NCBI GenBank assembly: GCA_039105265.1
Contig: JAPFFF010000075.1
Coordinates: forward strand, 124,001-188,000
Length of the DNA stretch: 64,000 bases
Direction: 5' to 3'
Source of the DNA: Tritrichomonas musculus
Lineage: Eukaryota > Parabasalia > Tritrichomonadida > Tritrichomonadidae
Position numbers and translations under genes: made by a program. Below, piece by piece: positions 50,865 through 61,225 of the stretch. The first letter of the stretch is position 1, and each line of letters starts with the position of its first letter. The notes beneath the pieces were generated by a model. It did not search any database. It saw only the letters and a program-made list of their open reading frames with translations, and was not told where the DNA came from.

Positions 50865-52568
50865 ATGATCAAAAATCAGTCATCTAAAGTATCACATAAA
50901 AGAGTCATTCTGAAAGGTATTAAATATTCAATTGACGAAGATAAAAAGACAGCATGTGCCGGCGGCCGTGAATCATATAATATAACTGAAATAATTATTC
51001 CACGTTTGATCACTCATGAATCGAATAAATACATTGTTACAAGCATCTCAAGTTCAGCATTTTGTTTGGCTAATGTCACATCAATTTCATTTGAGCCAAA
51101 TTCTGAACTTCAAACAATCGAAAAACAATCATTTGCAGATTCCGGACTTGCAAGCATCCTGATTCCAGCCAGCGTCACACGAATTTGTGAAGGTGCTTTT
51201 TTTGATTGTGAATCACTTTCACGAGTTGAATTCAAGCCAAATTCTGAACTTCAAATCATCGAACAGGAAGCTTTCTCAAATTCAGGTCTTACAAGCATCC
51301 TGATTCCATCTCGCCTCGCATTAATTTGCGAACGTTCATTTTTCAAATGTAAACGACTTTCAAGAGTTGAATTCGAACGAAATTCTAAGCTTCAGATAAT
51401 TGGAGAAAAAGCATTCTCAGAAACGAATCTTGAAAGCATTCTGATTCCAGCTCATGTCACGCGAATTTGTGAATATGCATTTTCAAGTTGTAAACGACTT
51501 TCAAGAGTTGAATTCGAACCAAATTCTGAACTTCAAACAATCAAAAAATATATATTTTCAGAAACGAATCTTGAAAGCATTCTGATTCCAGCTCATGTCA
51601 CGCGAATTTGTGAACGTTCTTTTTCAAATTGTAAACGACTTACACGTGTTGAATTCGAACCAAATTCTGAACTTCGAACAATTGAAGAAGAAGCTTTCTT
51701 CAATTCAAATCTCATAAGCATCATGATTCCTGCAAGCACAGTGGAACTTAAAGATGGATGGTTCATAGGCGCAAATAACTTGAGTCACGTTGAAGTTGAA
51801 CCCGAAAATGAGCGGTATTTGAGCATTGGAGGGAAATGCGTCATTGAAAAGTCAGATATCGCAAACGAAGACTATGACAACTTCATCTTTTGCGCGCGCG
51901 ATTCTGTCAAAGCGAATATTCCGAGAACGATCAAAATCATCGGCGCACGTGCATTTCAATATACAAAGCTTGCAAGCATCTTGATTCCTGCACACGTCAC
52001 ACAAATTAGTGAAAGTGCTTTTTCTGGTTGTGAAAAACTCTCACGAGTTGAATTTGAACAAAATTCTGAACTTCAAACAATCGAAAAAGAAGCATTCTCA
52101 CGTTCAAAGATTAAAAGAATCCTGATTCCATCACATGTCACACGAATTTGTGAAAGTGCTTTCTTCTTTTGTAAACAACTTGCCAGAGTTGAATTTGAAC
52201 CAAATTCTGAACTTAAAACAATAGGAAATTATTCATTCCAAAGTTCAAATATTGCACGAATTCTGATTCCAGCGCAAGTCACACAAATTTGTAAAAATGC
52301 TTTTTATTCGTGCTGCCAACTTGATAGAGTTGAATTCGAGCAAAATTCTGAACTTCGAATAATCGAAGAAAATGCATTCTCGCATTCAAATTTTACAAGC
52401 ATCCTGATTCCAGCACATGTCACAAAAATCCATAAAAATGCTTTTTTATCTTGTACACAACTTCAAATTATTGAATTTGAAGGAAATTCAATAGATGAAC
52501 CAATTGACATAAAAACATTCAGTAGAAGCACGATTTTCATGTTTCCGGCTAAAATGAAGCTATTTTAA
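50865..52568 (+). CDS. BspA-like leucine-rich repeat protein
   Basis: The intact 567-residue ORF starts at ATG (MIKNQSSKVSHKRVILKGIK). After a short N-terminal cap (YSIDEDKKTACAGGRESYNI) it has about 20 LRR_5 repeats alternating between two types: LASILIPASVTRICEGAFFD and CxxLSRVEFEPNSELQTIEK-like. A non-repeat island near residues 290-350 (ELKDGWFIGANNLSHVEVEP, KCVIEKSDIANEDYDNFIFC) separates two blocks. No signal peptide or C-terminal membrane anchor is visible. BspA-like proteins of trichomonads are candidate adhesins, though many lack export signals. Repeat units are similar at DNA level (GAACTTCAAACAATCGAA), so recombination between units is likely. Confidence 0.88.
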   Translation: MIKNQSSKVSHKRVILKGIKYSIDEDKKTACAGGRESYNITEIIIPRLITHESNKYIVTSISSSAFCLANVTSISFEPNSELQTIEKQSFADSGLASILIPASVTRICEGAFFDCESLSRVEFKPNSELQIIEQEAFSNSGLTSILIPSRLALICERSFFKCKRLSRVEFERNSKLQIIGEKAFSETNLESILIPAHVTRICEYAFSSCKRLSRVEFEPNSELQTIKKYIFSETNLESILIPAHVTRICERSFSNCKRLTRVEFEPNSELRTIEEEAFFNSNLISIMIPASTVELKDGWFIGANNLSHVEVEPENERYLSIGGKCVIEKSDIANEDYDNFIFCARDSVKANIPRTIKIIGARAFQYTKLASILIPAHVTQISESAFSGCEKLSRVEFEQNSELQTIEKEAFSRSKIKRILIPSHVTRICESAFFFCKQLARVEFEPNSELKTIGNYSFQSSNIARILIPAQVTQICKNAFYSCCQLDRVEFEQNSELRIIEENAFSHSNFTSILIPAHVTKIHKNAFLSCTQLQIIEFEGNSIDEPIDIKTFSRSTIFMFPAKMKLF

Positions 52569-52732
52569 CATAGAATTTTCCTAATAAATCAGAAACCTTC
52601 ATAATTTAAAATTATTTCATGTGAACAAAATTTATGCTTTTTATATAGAAAAAGTTAATTTATGATATAAAAAGTTAAACTTATCAATTTTAAAAATAAT
52701 ATATTGAATTCCCCTCAATTAAATTGTGAGGT

Positions 52733-53120
52733 CTAGTTTTTGGAAGGTAGTTTATTTGATGTTTTACTTGAAGAAGGAATTTTTGAGAGAGATTTGCATC
52801 CATAGAAAGCACAAGAACCGATAGAAATTGAATTTGATTCAATTTCGATTTTCTTTAATGAACTGCATTCATAAAAGCATCCATCACCAATCGAAGTCAC
52901 AGAAGAAGGAATTGATATTTCTGACAGAGACAAGCAATTATAATAAGCAAATGATCCAATCGAAATTACAGATTAAGGAATTGAGATTTTATTCAATTTT
53001 TTGCATTCAGCAAAAGTGTAAGAATCAATTGAAATCACATATTTCGTCACCAATACCAATTTCCAATAGAAGTGTTTTTGTCCAAAAAATATTTGATCAA
53101 ATCATGAGAAGCAAATAATC
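52733..53120 (-). pseudogene. BspA-type LRR fragment
   Basis: The minus strand reads YVISIDSYTFAECKKLNKIS, IP, stop, SVISIGSFAYYNCLSLSEIS, IPSSVTSIGDGCFYECSSLK, KIEIESNSISIGSCAFYGCK and SLSKIPSSSKTSNKLPSKN to a stop at 52733. It has about four LRR_5 repeats and one in-frame stop, and the N-terminus is missing. It lies tail to tail with the intact LRR gene but is of the other LRR_5 subtype (closer to 34637-36553). Confidence 0.65.
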
Positions 53121-53262
53121 AGTAAATATCTTTTTTTTTTTCTCCAGGGAATTTATATTTTTTTAAAGAATTTATTTTTTAATATTTCTCAATTTATTTT
53201 AAATTTAATTCTATCAAATTCAATGGAGAATTATTTTTAATTAAATATTTTTATTCTTTATT

Positions 53263-53412
53263 TAGCCCTTCGGCGGTTTTGTAAAATACGGCTATTTGGT
53301 CGTTCATTGAATAGTTTATTTTACAAAATTTCTACGGCACACGGCAAAAGTGCAACTTTTTGAATACTTTACATAAAAAAATCTTCAATTACGGCATACG
53401 GCCGAAAGGGAT
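53263..53412 (-). mobile_element. 150-bp MULE-like MITE, copy 2
   Basis: This is the inverse of the 42839-42987 copy: it begins TAGCCCTTCGGCGGTTTTGT and ends CGGCCGAAAGGGAT. The perfect 10-bp target duplication ATTCTTTATT lies at 53253-53262 and 53413-53422. High identity between copies and the perfect duplication suggest a younger insertion. Confidence 0.85.
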
Positions 53413-53473
53413 ATTCTTTATTCATATGAAAAAAATTCTATCGTTGGATTACCTATGTTGGAATATAATAATT

Positions 53474-53506
<33 letters not shown>

Positions 53507-53569
53507 CATATCAAAATATAAATAATAAATTGTATTAAATTTGTTTAGATTTTTCTTCTAGTTTTACTT

Positions 53570-53764
53570 TTGAAAATAGGTTATCCTCATGAAAAATACC
53601 AAGATAATGTTTTTTTATTGGTTCCAAATAAAATTCTAAACGATTATTTCAAGGCTTTCGGGCATGACTTAAAAAATAAAGGTGTGAACTTAAAAGGTCA
53701 ACAAATGTTCAACAGAAATCTACTCAATTTTTTGAATCAAATACGATCAAGAAAGGTCAAATAA
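53570..53764 (+). other. Short ORF, unrecognised
   Basis: Reads KIGYPHEKYQDNVFLLVPNK, ILNDYFKAFGHDLKNKGVNL, KGQQMFNRNLLNFLNQIRSR and a stop, with no ATG at its head. The composition is protein-like. It may be a fragment. It follows a poly-A run and a MITE. Confidence 0.35.
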
Positions 53765-54392
53765 TTTTCATCTCATATTTTGGAGTACTTTTCATAAAAT
53801 TATCGTAATTTTAAAAATAATATTCAATTATTGAATAAGTGATCGCAATATAATTATATAAACATCTACAGCTTCCCAATGTATAAATGTTGTTGCAGCT
53901 CCACTCGAACGGACTACAGCAGCATCTAGAGTTTCCAACAATTACAATAAAATTCAGTCGAATGAAATTTGAAAACAAATATTTTGATAAAATTGTATAT
54001 CTAATTTCACAAAGCAGCTTTACATATTGCAGTTGAAAAAGGAAATATTGATAATGATTATTATATAAATAAGAATAGATGAATTTTTTATTTAGGCATT
54101 TTTGAAAAATAAAAACCATATAAAAATAAAGATATATTTTAGGAGAATATATATATATATAAGAATTTTAGAAATTCTTAGTGGATCTTGAAAAAATGAA
54201 GTGACAATTTGAAAAATTAAATTATCAAATCTCATGAAATAGAAATAATAGAAATACATCAACCAATAAATTAAAATAATCCCATATATATAATCATTAA
54301 TAAATAATAATTTTAATAAAATATTATGATGAACATATAAAATGAAAAAATGGTAGTTTTTTTGTGACATTATTATATGAAATTTTTTTTTT
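53765..54392. other. Intergenic with an ankyrin relic
   Basis: At about 54007-54058 on the plus strand the reading HKAALHIAVEKGNIDND is an ankyrin half-repeat nearly identical to the islands near 2283-5687. The rest is AT-rich with no coding-like reading. Confidence 0.45.
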
Positions 54393-55103
54393 GCATTCCA
54401 CCCGGTCTTGAGATAATTTAATGATTATTAATTCTACCTATATAAATCATTAATATAGCATCATTTTGGAATAGCTCTTTAAATTCATGAAAAAAAAAGA
54501 ATGACAATTTCGAAATTTTTTCATTTTTTACCGCCAAAATTTCAAAAAGTTAAGTGAAGCATGATCGGTGTTCAATGAAAACCCTATTGAATCTATTGGA
54601 AAAGTAGGTTAAAAAGTTCTTCTCATTTTAACAAAAAGTTTTTTGTTAATTTTGATTCCATCAGCAAATAGAAGCATTTGAAAATTGAAATTTATTCAAA
54701 GCATTATAATTTTGTTATGGCCATATAATATATAAAAATATAAATAAGATGCATTTAATATTAATTTTTAATATTTATTAAATCAAAATATCATAATTTT
54801 AATAGAAAAATATCTAGATATTTATAGTTTTTTATAAAAAATACGTTAGAAATGAAAAAAACTATACGTTAATAAGAAGAAATCATTTTTCCTAAAAATT
54901 AGCCGAAAGATTTTTATCATTAATAATATTAAAAAAATTTGTTTTAAATTCTGTATCTAATTATATTAAAAACTAGAAAATGGCTCCTTCAATTTTAAGA
55001 TATTGTTATTTATATTTATATTTATGAAATTTTTATTTATTGGAAAAATTGAGAATAAATTTAAACTTTTTGATATAAAATTTAAGAAAGAAGGCCAATC
55101 GAT

Positions 55104-57268
55104 ATGAAACAGTCGCTTGATTATCTATTTGATGGGAAAAGGAAATTTGACCAAGATAAAGCCCAAAAATTAGAGAAGCAACGTTCAAATCTACTTAGAA
55201 ACAGATTATCATATGAGCAAAAAAGAAATAAAGAATTATCTCAAAATAATCATGATTTAAAAGAAGAATTAGAAATTGCTAAAAATACAAATAATATGGC
55301 AGATCAAGAAGAAATACTACAGATATCTCTAGAAATAAATGCACTTAATCCCCATTGTTATTCAATTTTATCTGATAGATTATCGTTCCCTCCAAAATCT
55401 GGGATTGATAAAAGTACTCGAGAAATTACTAATAAAATCCCAGAACAACTGAGAGGTTTACAAAATTTATCTAAAATTGTTGATATTTATAAAGAGCATA
55501 ATCACATATCGAAATCAAATACAATACACGCTTGTCTTGCAGTCGATGCAATATATTTTAGTCCTAATGTTGTATTAAACAAAAATTCAACTTTTGATGG
55601 ACTTATATTTGATAAAGATGATGAAATCTTAATATCAAAAAATATTTTTAAAAATTTTCTACGAAATCCAAATGAATTTCGTGATTTTTTAAACTTAAAT
55701 GCAAATAAAATTGTAAAAGCCGCGTTCGTGTTCCAAGTTCAACCTTATGATCCTTCGTATAATAATTTTATTGTCTACATTAAACCAGCATGTAATGGAA
55801 AAGCTAATGAAGAAATTATAAGCAATCTTAATTATATACGTGATCATCTTAAAAATCGAAATATCACAATTTTAACTTACTCATTTGATGGAGATTCAGC
55901 TTATTGTTGCTTGCATGATGAATACTTCAGATCATATATCAATTCAATCTTAAAAAACAATTTAATATCTTTTTCAAAATCATTGAGATTTAAAGTATCC
56001 ACAGATTTTCTCCATCTTATCAAACGATTACGATATCGTTTGTTTGATGTTGTAATTTATTCTGGCTTTTCATATTCTGACAATTGGTTTAACGTCGAAA
56101 AGCTCATGAAAATTTTTCCAAATTTACCAAAAATTATTTGGTCAAATGAAATAATCACAAAAATGCACGATTCATTACCTTTGGTGCTATTTAGTCCTTC
56201 AAATTTTGTTCATTTATTAGAAACTCATAACTTTGTAGAAGCAGCATATTGGATGCCAATTTCTTTATCAATTCTTGCATTCAATGGAAATGAAATTGGT
56301 TTTTCAAACAGAATGTTTTTACTGCAAATTTGTTTTTATTTTTTGGTTTTTTATTATGAGCAAAAAATTAATACAAAAAATATTGAATTGCATGAAACCA
56401 AAAAAAGTGGAAAAAATCTACAGTTTTATTCTAATAGAATTTTAATTGAATATTTGAATACATTGCATTCAAATATTCAATTAATGCATAAGCTTAAGAA
56501 ATTCTGTTTCCCTCGGAATTCTACAGGACCTCTTGAGCATAAGTTTGGTTGCTGTAGAAAAAGAGCCAAATTCATTCATACTCTGAATAAGTTTTTGCAA
56601 GTTGTAAGCATAATGCAAAGCATTGAACAAAAAAAAATGTTTGCAAAATGTGACGAATTTGAAGAAGAGATTGAAAAAATTCACATGCGTACTGAATCTT
56701 TTGGTGTTCTTGTTGAAGAAAAAGAAAGTGATTTTTATGATGAAAATATAACTAAAGAAGGAATTGCACAAGACAAACCTTTTTCGCCGCAACAAGTTGC
56801 CAAAGCTATGATGTTTTATGCAGGATTTTGTCCTTTTGATGATCCTATTGTTTCACCCGAAGATGTTATTGATTATCTTATAACATTCGTATATGAATTT
56901 ATTGATGATGATTTACAAACAAGCAAAAAAAAAAAAGAAAAAAGATCACACATCGATCTTTTACTTTGGGGGTTGGGCAATGCACTAACGGCAAATTATT
57001 GACAACTTCCTCGGCAAAAAGTTTCCAAATCAAATTATCGAAAAAAGAATTCAGAAGAAAATTATTGGATGAAAATATAAGAAAAAAATTCTTTTTAGAA
57101 GATGAAACATTACTAACAAAAATACATTATTGGGAATTTATACAATTAATCAAAAAATTCAGTGAAAATAAAATTGTCACACCACAAAGAAATTGCTGCA
57201 AGGAAGATTTGATCAATTGGCTTCTAGATCATCTTGGCGCATTTATATCAATTTTTCATGATTTATAA
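55104..57268 (+). CDS. DDE-like transposase (P-element/THAP9-like pattern), one frameshift
   Basis: The 632-residue ORF (55104-57002) starts with MKQSLDYLFDGKRKFDQDKA and a coiled coil (about 15-70). The core then shows ITILTYSFDGDSAYCCLHDE (Asp about 259), KVSTDFLHLIKRLRYRLFDV (Asp about 299) and, late, NSTGPLEHKFGCCRKRAKFI (about 470-490, the position of LENFFG-type motifs). The spacing of D, D and a late Glu with a long helical insertion is like P-element-type transposases; this is pattern-based. A stop at 57002 follows A-rich DNA, and the neighbouring frame continues with GKLLTTSSAKSFQIKLSKKE to CCKEDLINWLLDHL and a stop at 57268. A single frame change near 56980 therefore separates body and C-terminus. 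Confidence 0.55.
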
Positions 57269-57592
57269 AAATCATTGAAATAAACATTTTTAATTTATTG
57301 ATCTGATTATTTTTTTATCTAATTTGAATTTGAATGTATCATTTAAAATGTGTTTTGGATTGGATTAAATATTGTATCATGTCTTTCAGTTGATTATGCT
57401 GGAAATGATTATTTTGATTTTTTCACTTTTGTTTGTGTTTATGATAAAAATTTAATATAAAAATTCTTTTATTATTATTACTAGAGTATAACAACACATT
57501 TTCCTTCTATTTTTTTTAAAAAAACAATTACAAATAAAATTAATAAATTTGAAATTGTTTATTGAAAACGATTTCATTAGAAATAATCTCAC

Positions 57593-57906
57593 TTATTCTG
57601 ATGGTTCATTGTTAGAAGAACTGGAAATTTTCCTTCCTTCTCTTTTTTGCTTTTTAATCAATTCAATCAATTTATTGCGATTTCCTTTGAAATCGACTTT
57701 TGGTTGAGAATCAGCTTGATGTTCATTTTGTTTCAAGTTTTTTTCAATCATTTTCTTGCGGCGTTGGCTTAAATGGGCTGAATAAAGTTTGGGAGAAATT
57801 TCCTTTCCACAAAATTCAGCAAATGCTTTTGAATATTGGCAAAGTCCAATCTGTTCCAAATATCTTGAAACATCATCAGTGCTCCAGGTGGATGTGTTTT
57901 TTTTAC
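57593..57906 (-). CDS. SAM-domain-like small protein within the transposon
   Basis: Open from about 57912 (NLGKKNTSTWSTDDVSRYLE, then QIGLCQYSKAFAEF) with a Lys-rich tail (QRRKKMIEKNLKQNEHQADS, NRNKLIELIKKQKREGRKIS) and a stop at 57593. WSTDDVSRYLEQIGLxQYxxxF is the start of a sterile alpha motif. There is no ATG upstream in frame; an AG just before GTAAAA at the head could be a 3' splice site, but I find no matching donor with confidence. SAM domains mediate protein-protein or RNA binding. Its place inside the inverted repeats, opposite the transposase, suggests an accessory protein or captured host exon. Confidence 0.45.
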
Positions 57907-58128
57907 CTAAATTAAAAATGAAATAAAAATGATTATTATCAAATTTGAATGCTTCTTTTTAATATTTTGAAAATTTTGAATTTATTTTGATCATCGTTTT
58001 ATTTTTACTACATAAATAATGATTGTTTTGAAAAACACATTTTATATAACATAATATTGAGTTATTTTTTATATATTAAAATAAATTTTTCATTTATATT
58101 TCAAATAACTCAAGACCGGGTGGAGCAT

Positions 58129-58549
58129 AATAAAAGATATTTATATTTTTTTTAACATTGTTAAAAATTACACATTTTTTTATTTCTATCTCAAAATGAA
58201 AATAAAATTAATAAATTTTATTCTTATAATATAAATAAAAATTATAATATTTAATTAAAAACAAAAAAATACAGTCAAATTTTTGAAAATGGGTAGAATT
58301 GGATCATATAATGATCTTATATTTTTAAAAAATTCAAGGAGCCAAATTTAATGAAAAAGTAATATTTTGTTTTTTATTATATAAATAACATAATTACAAA
58401 ATTTTATACCAAAACTTTCGGCCAATTTTTTTTTTATCTATTTTTATAAATATAGTTTGATAGGTGTGAATTATTTATTTATTTAAAATTCTACATCTGA
58501 AAAAAAAAAGCTGAACACTTTTATAAAAATCAATTATTTTCTTCTTTTT
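58129..58549. other. Intergenic with outer inverted-repeat arm
   Basis: AT-rich DNA holding the right arm (58329-58425) of the second inverted pair described for the transposon. No gene. Confidence 0.5.
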
Positions 58550-61048
58550 TTAAATTTCATCAGCTTCTTTTTCAATGTTTTCGTTTGATGATGCAGCTGC
58601 TGCATTCCTTCTCTTTTTCATGATTATGATCACAACAACTACAACAACGATTATAATAACGACAACGACAGCAACAACAATACCAATAATGAGACCTTTG
58701 CTTACACCGCCGCCACCACTACTTTCTTTAGGGTATCCACTTTTTATTTCAAGTTCTATCTGGTTGGATGCATTAAGCATTGCTTTCACTTGATCTAAAT
58801 CTTGATTACCACAATATATTGTCACTTTTGTTTTTTCTTTTGCAGTTTCAAGATTGAATAAATAAGAATCAAGTTTGAAATTGTCATCTACAACAAGGTC
58901 AGCTTTATCGCTTTGTGCTTGAAGAGTAATATTAGTTTTGATAAGCCTATAATCTTGGCTCTTAAGGGTTAATTTTTCATTAAATCCAACGACAAGACTT
59001 TTGGGTAGTGTACTTGGTAATAAATTGAGATATGCACTTCCTTTTGAACCATGAACTTTTGCTGAGTAAGGCATTGCTACCAGTTCAGTAGAGTGTAGCA
59101 AACGAAGCCTGCAATCTTCAGTCTCAGATAAGAGATTTCCAGATGAAGGGCGAGGATCTTTCCCAATGTTGATTAATTGGCCAGAAAATTTATTGATATC
59201 TGCATCAAGATAACGAGAGCTATAAGTGTAAAGGAGGAAGTAATACTTTATATTTGATTTAATATCAATGTTAACTTCTTCATATCGATTCAAAACTTTA
59301 TATTCATCATAGGTATTAGAATTGCATTCTTCACAATCTGCATCTTTATTGCAAAAGAGAACTGCACCTTTGATTAAATTAATGGTTCGGTATCGATCAG
59401 GAATTGTTACAATTTTATCAAATGGATAATCAAATGTATTCACTTCACCTTCTCCGAAGACATAAAGAGTTGGTGCTAAAAGATTGGCCGATGAATCTTT
59501 AACAATAAGCTTTAAGGAAGAAGTGGTTGAAACTTTAAAATCTTTTCCAGCATCAAGTGTTGACAATTTGATATTAAGTTCTGATCCTGCACGGATTATA
59601 ACATTTTCAGCATTAGAAAATGAAAGTAAATCAAATTTTATTTTTGTTGAATCAGATAAATCAACGTTGTCAACATTTTGAAGAGTTAAATTATAATTAG
59701 GATCAACATAAACGTTATGCTCATTTGTGAAGATAGATGATCGTATAATACTATTTGAAAACACTTTAATATTAATGCCAGAACCTGGATCTTTCGAAAG
59801 TGTATTTTCAATCTTGACCTCATTTGTTTGCAAACCGGATGAGCAGTCATTACATGCATCTTTTTCTTGACAAATACAAACATAGTTAAAGCCAGTTGAT
59901 GGTATTTCAATATTCAAGTCAGTTACTGAAGCTGGCAAATTATAACGGAATTCGCCTGTTAATAATTTTGAATCAAAAACAATACAACCATCCTCATCAT
60001 TTGTTATTTGGCTATAGTCATTATCTACGATATTGAAACCAAGGCCATTCTTATATAGAGTTTCCATCTTATTTGTCACATACTTCCTAGAAAATGGAAT
60101 TATTTGAGCTGAATTATCTGCATAGATGCAAATTCTTTTTGGATTGGTAATTGCAGGATCAACAACAGAACCTGATATCTTCTTATATGCAGCTTTTCCA
60201 TCTTCCAATTTAACAGAAAGAGCTTTTGGCTTTTGAATTTTTACAGTTTTCAAAGAGTCTTTGAAAGTTTTGTAATAAATATATGTTGATGATGTACTAA
60301 GTGTGAAAATTTCAGATAAGAAACCAGAACCAGTTAATGAGATACCATCTCTATTTCCATATTTGATTAGATAATATTCAGTATCTACATTGGGTTCCTT
60401 TTTTGGAAAACGAATATAGCAATACAAGTCGGTATTAGATTTGCAAAATGGCTTAAAGGTAAGATCATAATTTCCTCTAAGTTCATTATTTTTCAAAGTA
60501 AATAAGAAATATGTTAATTTATCACCAAGTAACCCTTTTGTTGAAGTAATATCATAATTCATATTTGGAATTCTTGCAATCATGCTATCAGCATTTTCAC
60601 AGAATACATAAAAATTGATTTTATAGTCATAATATGAGCTTTCAATTATTTCTTTTAAGAAATCTAGATTTAGAGTAATTTCTGGTTCTGTGCTTTGAAT
60701 TTGTGCACTATTCTGTATTAATTTCAAATTATATCTTGAGGAATAACCAAATGGCTTCAATAAAACAAGAGAGTAAGTATCATCAACGTGATAAGAAATG
60801 AATTTTGAATCGTGTTTTATATTGTTCATTACAACATTTAATGGTGTCATTGTATAGACTACTCCGCCATTAAATGAAGGACTCAGGAAAGCATTCAAAC
60901 AATTCGGATTAACATTGATTATTAATGATGTTAATGGGATCAAAGTAGGCAAATTATCATCAGCGCCTCCTGTTCCTAGTGGTTCATATACCAGCGCCAT
61001 TATATCTCCAAATACCAATAATACAGCAGACATATATAATGGATTCAT
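58550..61048 (-). CDS. Large type I surface membrane protein
   Basis: The 832-residue ORF starts at ATG 61048 (MNPLYMSAVLLVFGDIMALV). The ectodomain is beta-rich and non-repetitive with Cys pairs (CICQEKDACNDCSSG about 390; CNKDADCEECNSN about 560). It ends with SSGGGGVSKG, a very hydrophobic Ile/Val transmembrane helix, KKRR stop-transfer residues and a short acidic tail (NEKEADEI-like). This GGGG-TM-KKRR ending is common in trichomonad surface proteins. The first 17 residues overlap, on the opposite strand, a foreign fragment, so the original N-terminus and signal peptide may have been replaced by duplication at about 61045; YEPLGTGGADDNLPTLIPLT could be near the older start. Ligand unknown; cell-surface adhesion is inferred. 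Confidence 0.75.
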   Translation of the reverse strand: MNPLYMSAVLLVFGDIMALVYEPLGTGGADDNLPTLIPLTSLIINVNPNCLNAFLSPSFNGGVVYTMTPLNVVMNNIKHDSKFISYHVDDTYSLVLLKPFGYSSRYNLKLIQNSAQIQSTEPEITLNLDFLKEIIESSYYDYKINFYVFCENADSMIARIPNMNYDITSTKGLLGDKLTYFLFTLKNNELRGNYDLTFKPFCKSNTDLYCYIRFPKKEPNVDTEYYLIKYGNRDGISLTGSGFLSEIFTLSTSSTYIYYKTFKDSLKTVKIQKPKALSVKLEDGKAAYKKISGSVVDPAITNPKRICIYADNSAQIIPFSRKYVTNKMETLYKNGLGFNIVDNDYSQITNDEDGCIVFDSKLLTGEFRYNLPASVTDLNIEIPSTGFNYVCICQEKDACNDCSSGLQTNEVKIENTLSKDPGSGINIKVFSNSIIRSSIFTNEHNVYVDPNYNLTLQNVDNVDLSDSTKIKFDLLSFSNAENVIIRAGSELNIKLSTLDAGKDFKVSTTSSLKLIVKDSSANLLAPTLYVFGEGEVNTFDYPFDKIVTIPDRYRTINLIKGAVLFCNKDADCEECNSNTYDEYKVLNRYEEVNIDIKSNIKYYFLLYTYSSRYLDADINKFSGQLINIGKDPRPSSGNLLSETEDCRLRLLHSTELVAMPYSAKVHGSKGSAYLNLLPSTLPKSLVVGFNEKLTLKSQDYRLIKTNITLQAQSDKADLVVDDNFKLDSYLFNLETAKEKTKVTIYCGNQDLDQVKAMLNASNQIELEIKSGYPKESSGGGGVSKGLIIGIVVAVVVVIIIVVVVVVIIIMKKRRNAAAASSNENIEKEADEI

Positions 61049-61225
61049 TAGAGCCGATATGGAAGTTAGTATTAAAGAAGCTGCTGGAAAAGCTGTTGAA
61101 CCATTAACTTCAGACGGATATCAATTCAATAGAGTTTGGTTTGGCCTTAAAAATGCTAGAGATGCGGTTGAGAAATATGAAATTGTAGCAAATTGCATCA
61201 CCATCTATACCCAGAATTTTCGAAG
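61049..61225 (+). pseudogene. Unidentified enzyme-like fragment
   Basis: The plus strand reads RADMEVSIKEAAGKAVEPLT, SDGYQFNRVWFGLKNARDAV and EKYEIVANCITIYTQNFRR, clearly protein-like, and then joins the transporter copy at 61226 without a stop. I cannot name the family. It is truncated at both ends. The open frame upstream to 60915 is only the complement of the surface protein gene. Confidence 0.45.

Larger units (their letters stand above)
54397..58124 (+). mobile_element. 3.7-kb DNA transposon with transposase-like gene
   Basis: TCCACCCGGTCTTGAG at 54397-54412 is repeated exactly inverted at 58109-58124, a GC-rich 16-mer very unlikely by chance here. GCAT flanks both sides (54393-54396 and 58125-58128), a possible 4-bp target duplication. 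Inside are a transposase-like gene (55104-57268, plus) and a SAM-like ORF (57593-57906, minus), facing each other. A second inverted pair, TTRGCCGAAAG plus WTGGCTCCTTSAATTTT, occurs at 54899-54996 and 58329-58425. Its two motifs are 81 and 80 bp apart in the two arms, but the right arm lies outside the terminal repeat. The exact borders are therefore open. Other copies would settle them. Confidence 0.65.

Noticed and set aside
54092-54370. Minus-strand Tyr/Ile/Phe-rich reading
   Set aside because: AT-rich noise just outside the transposon end.
60915-61048. N-terminal part of a plus-strand chimeric protein
   Set aside because: It is the complement of the surface protein gene; coding support begins only after about 61049.
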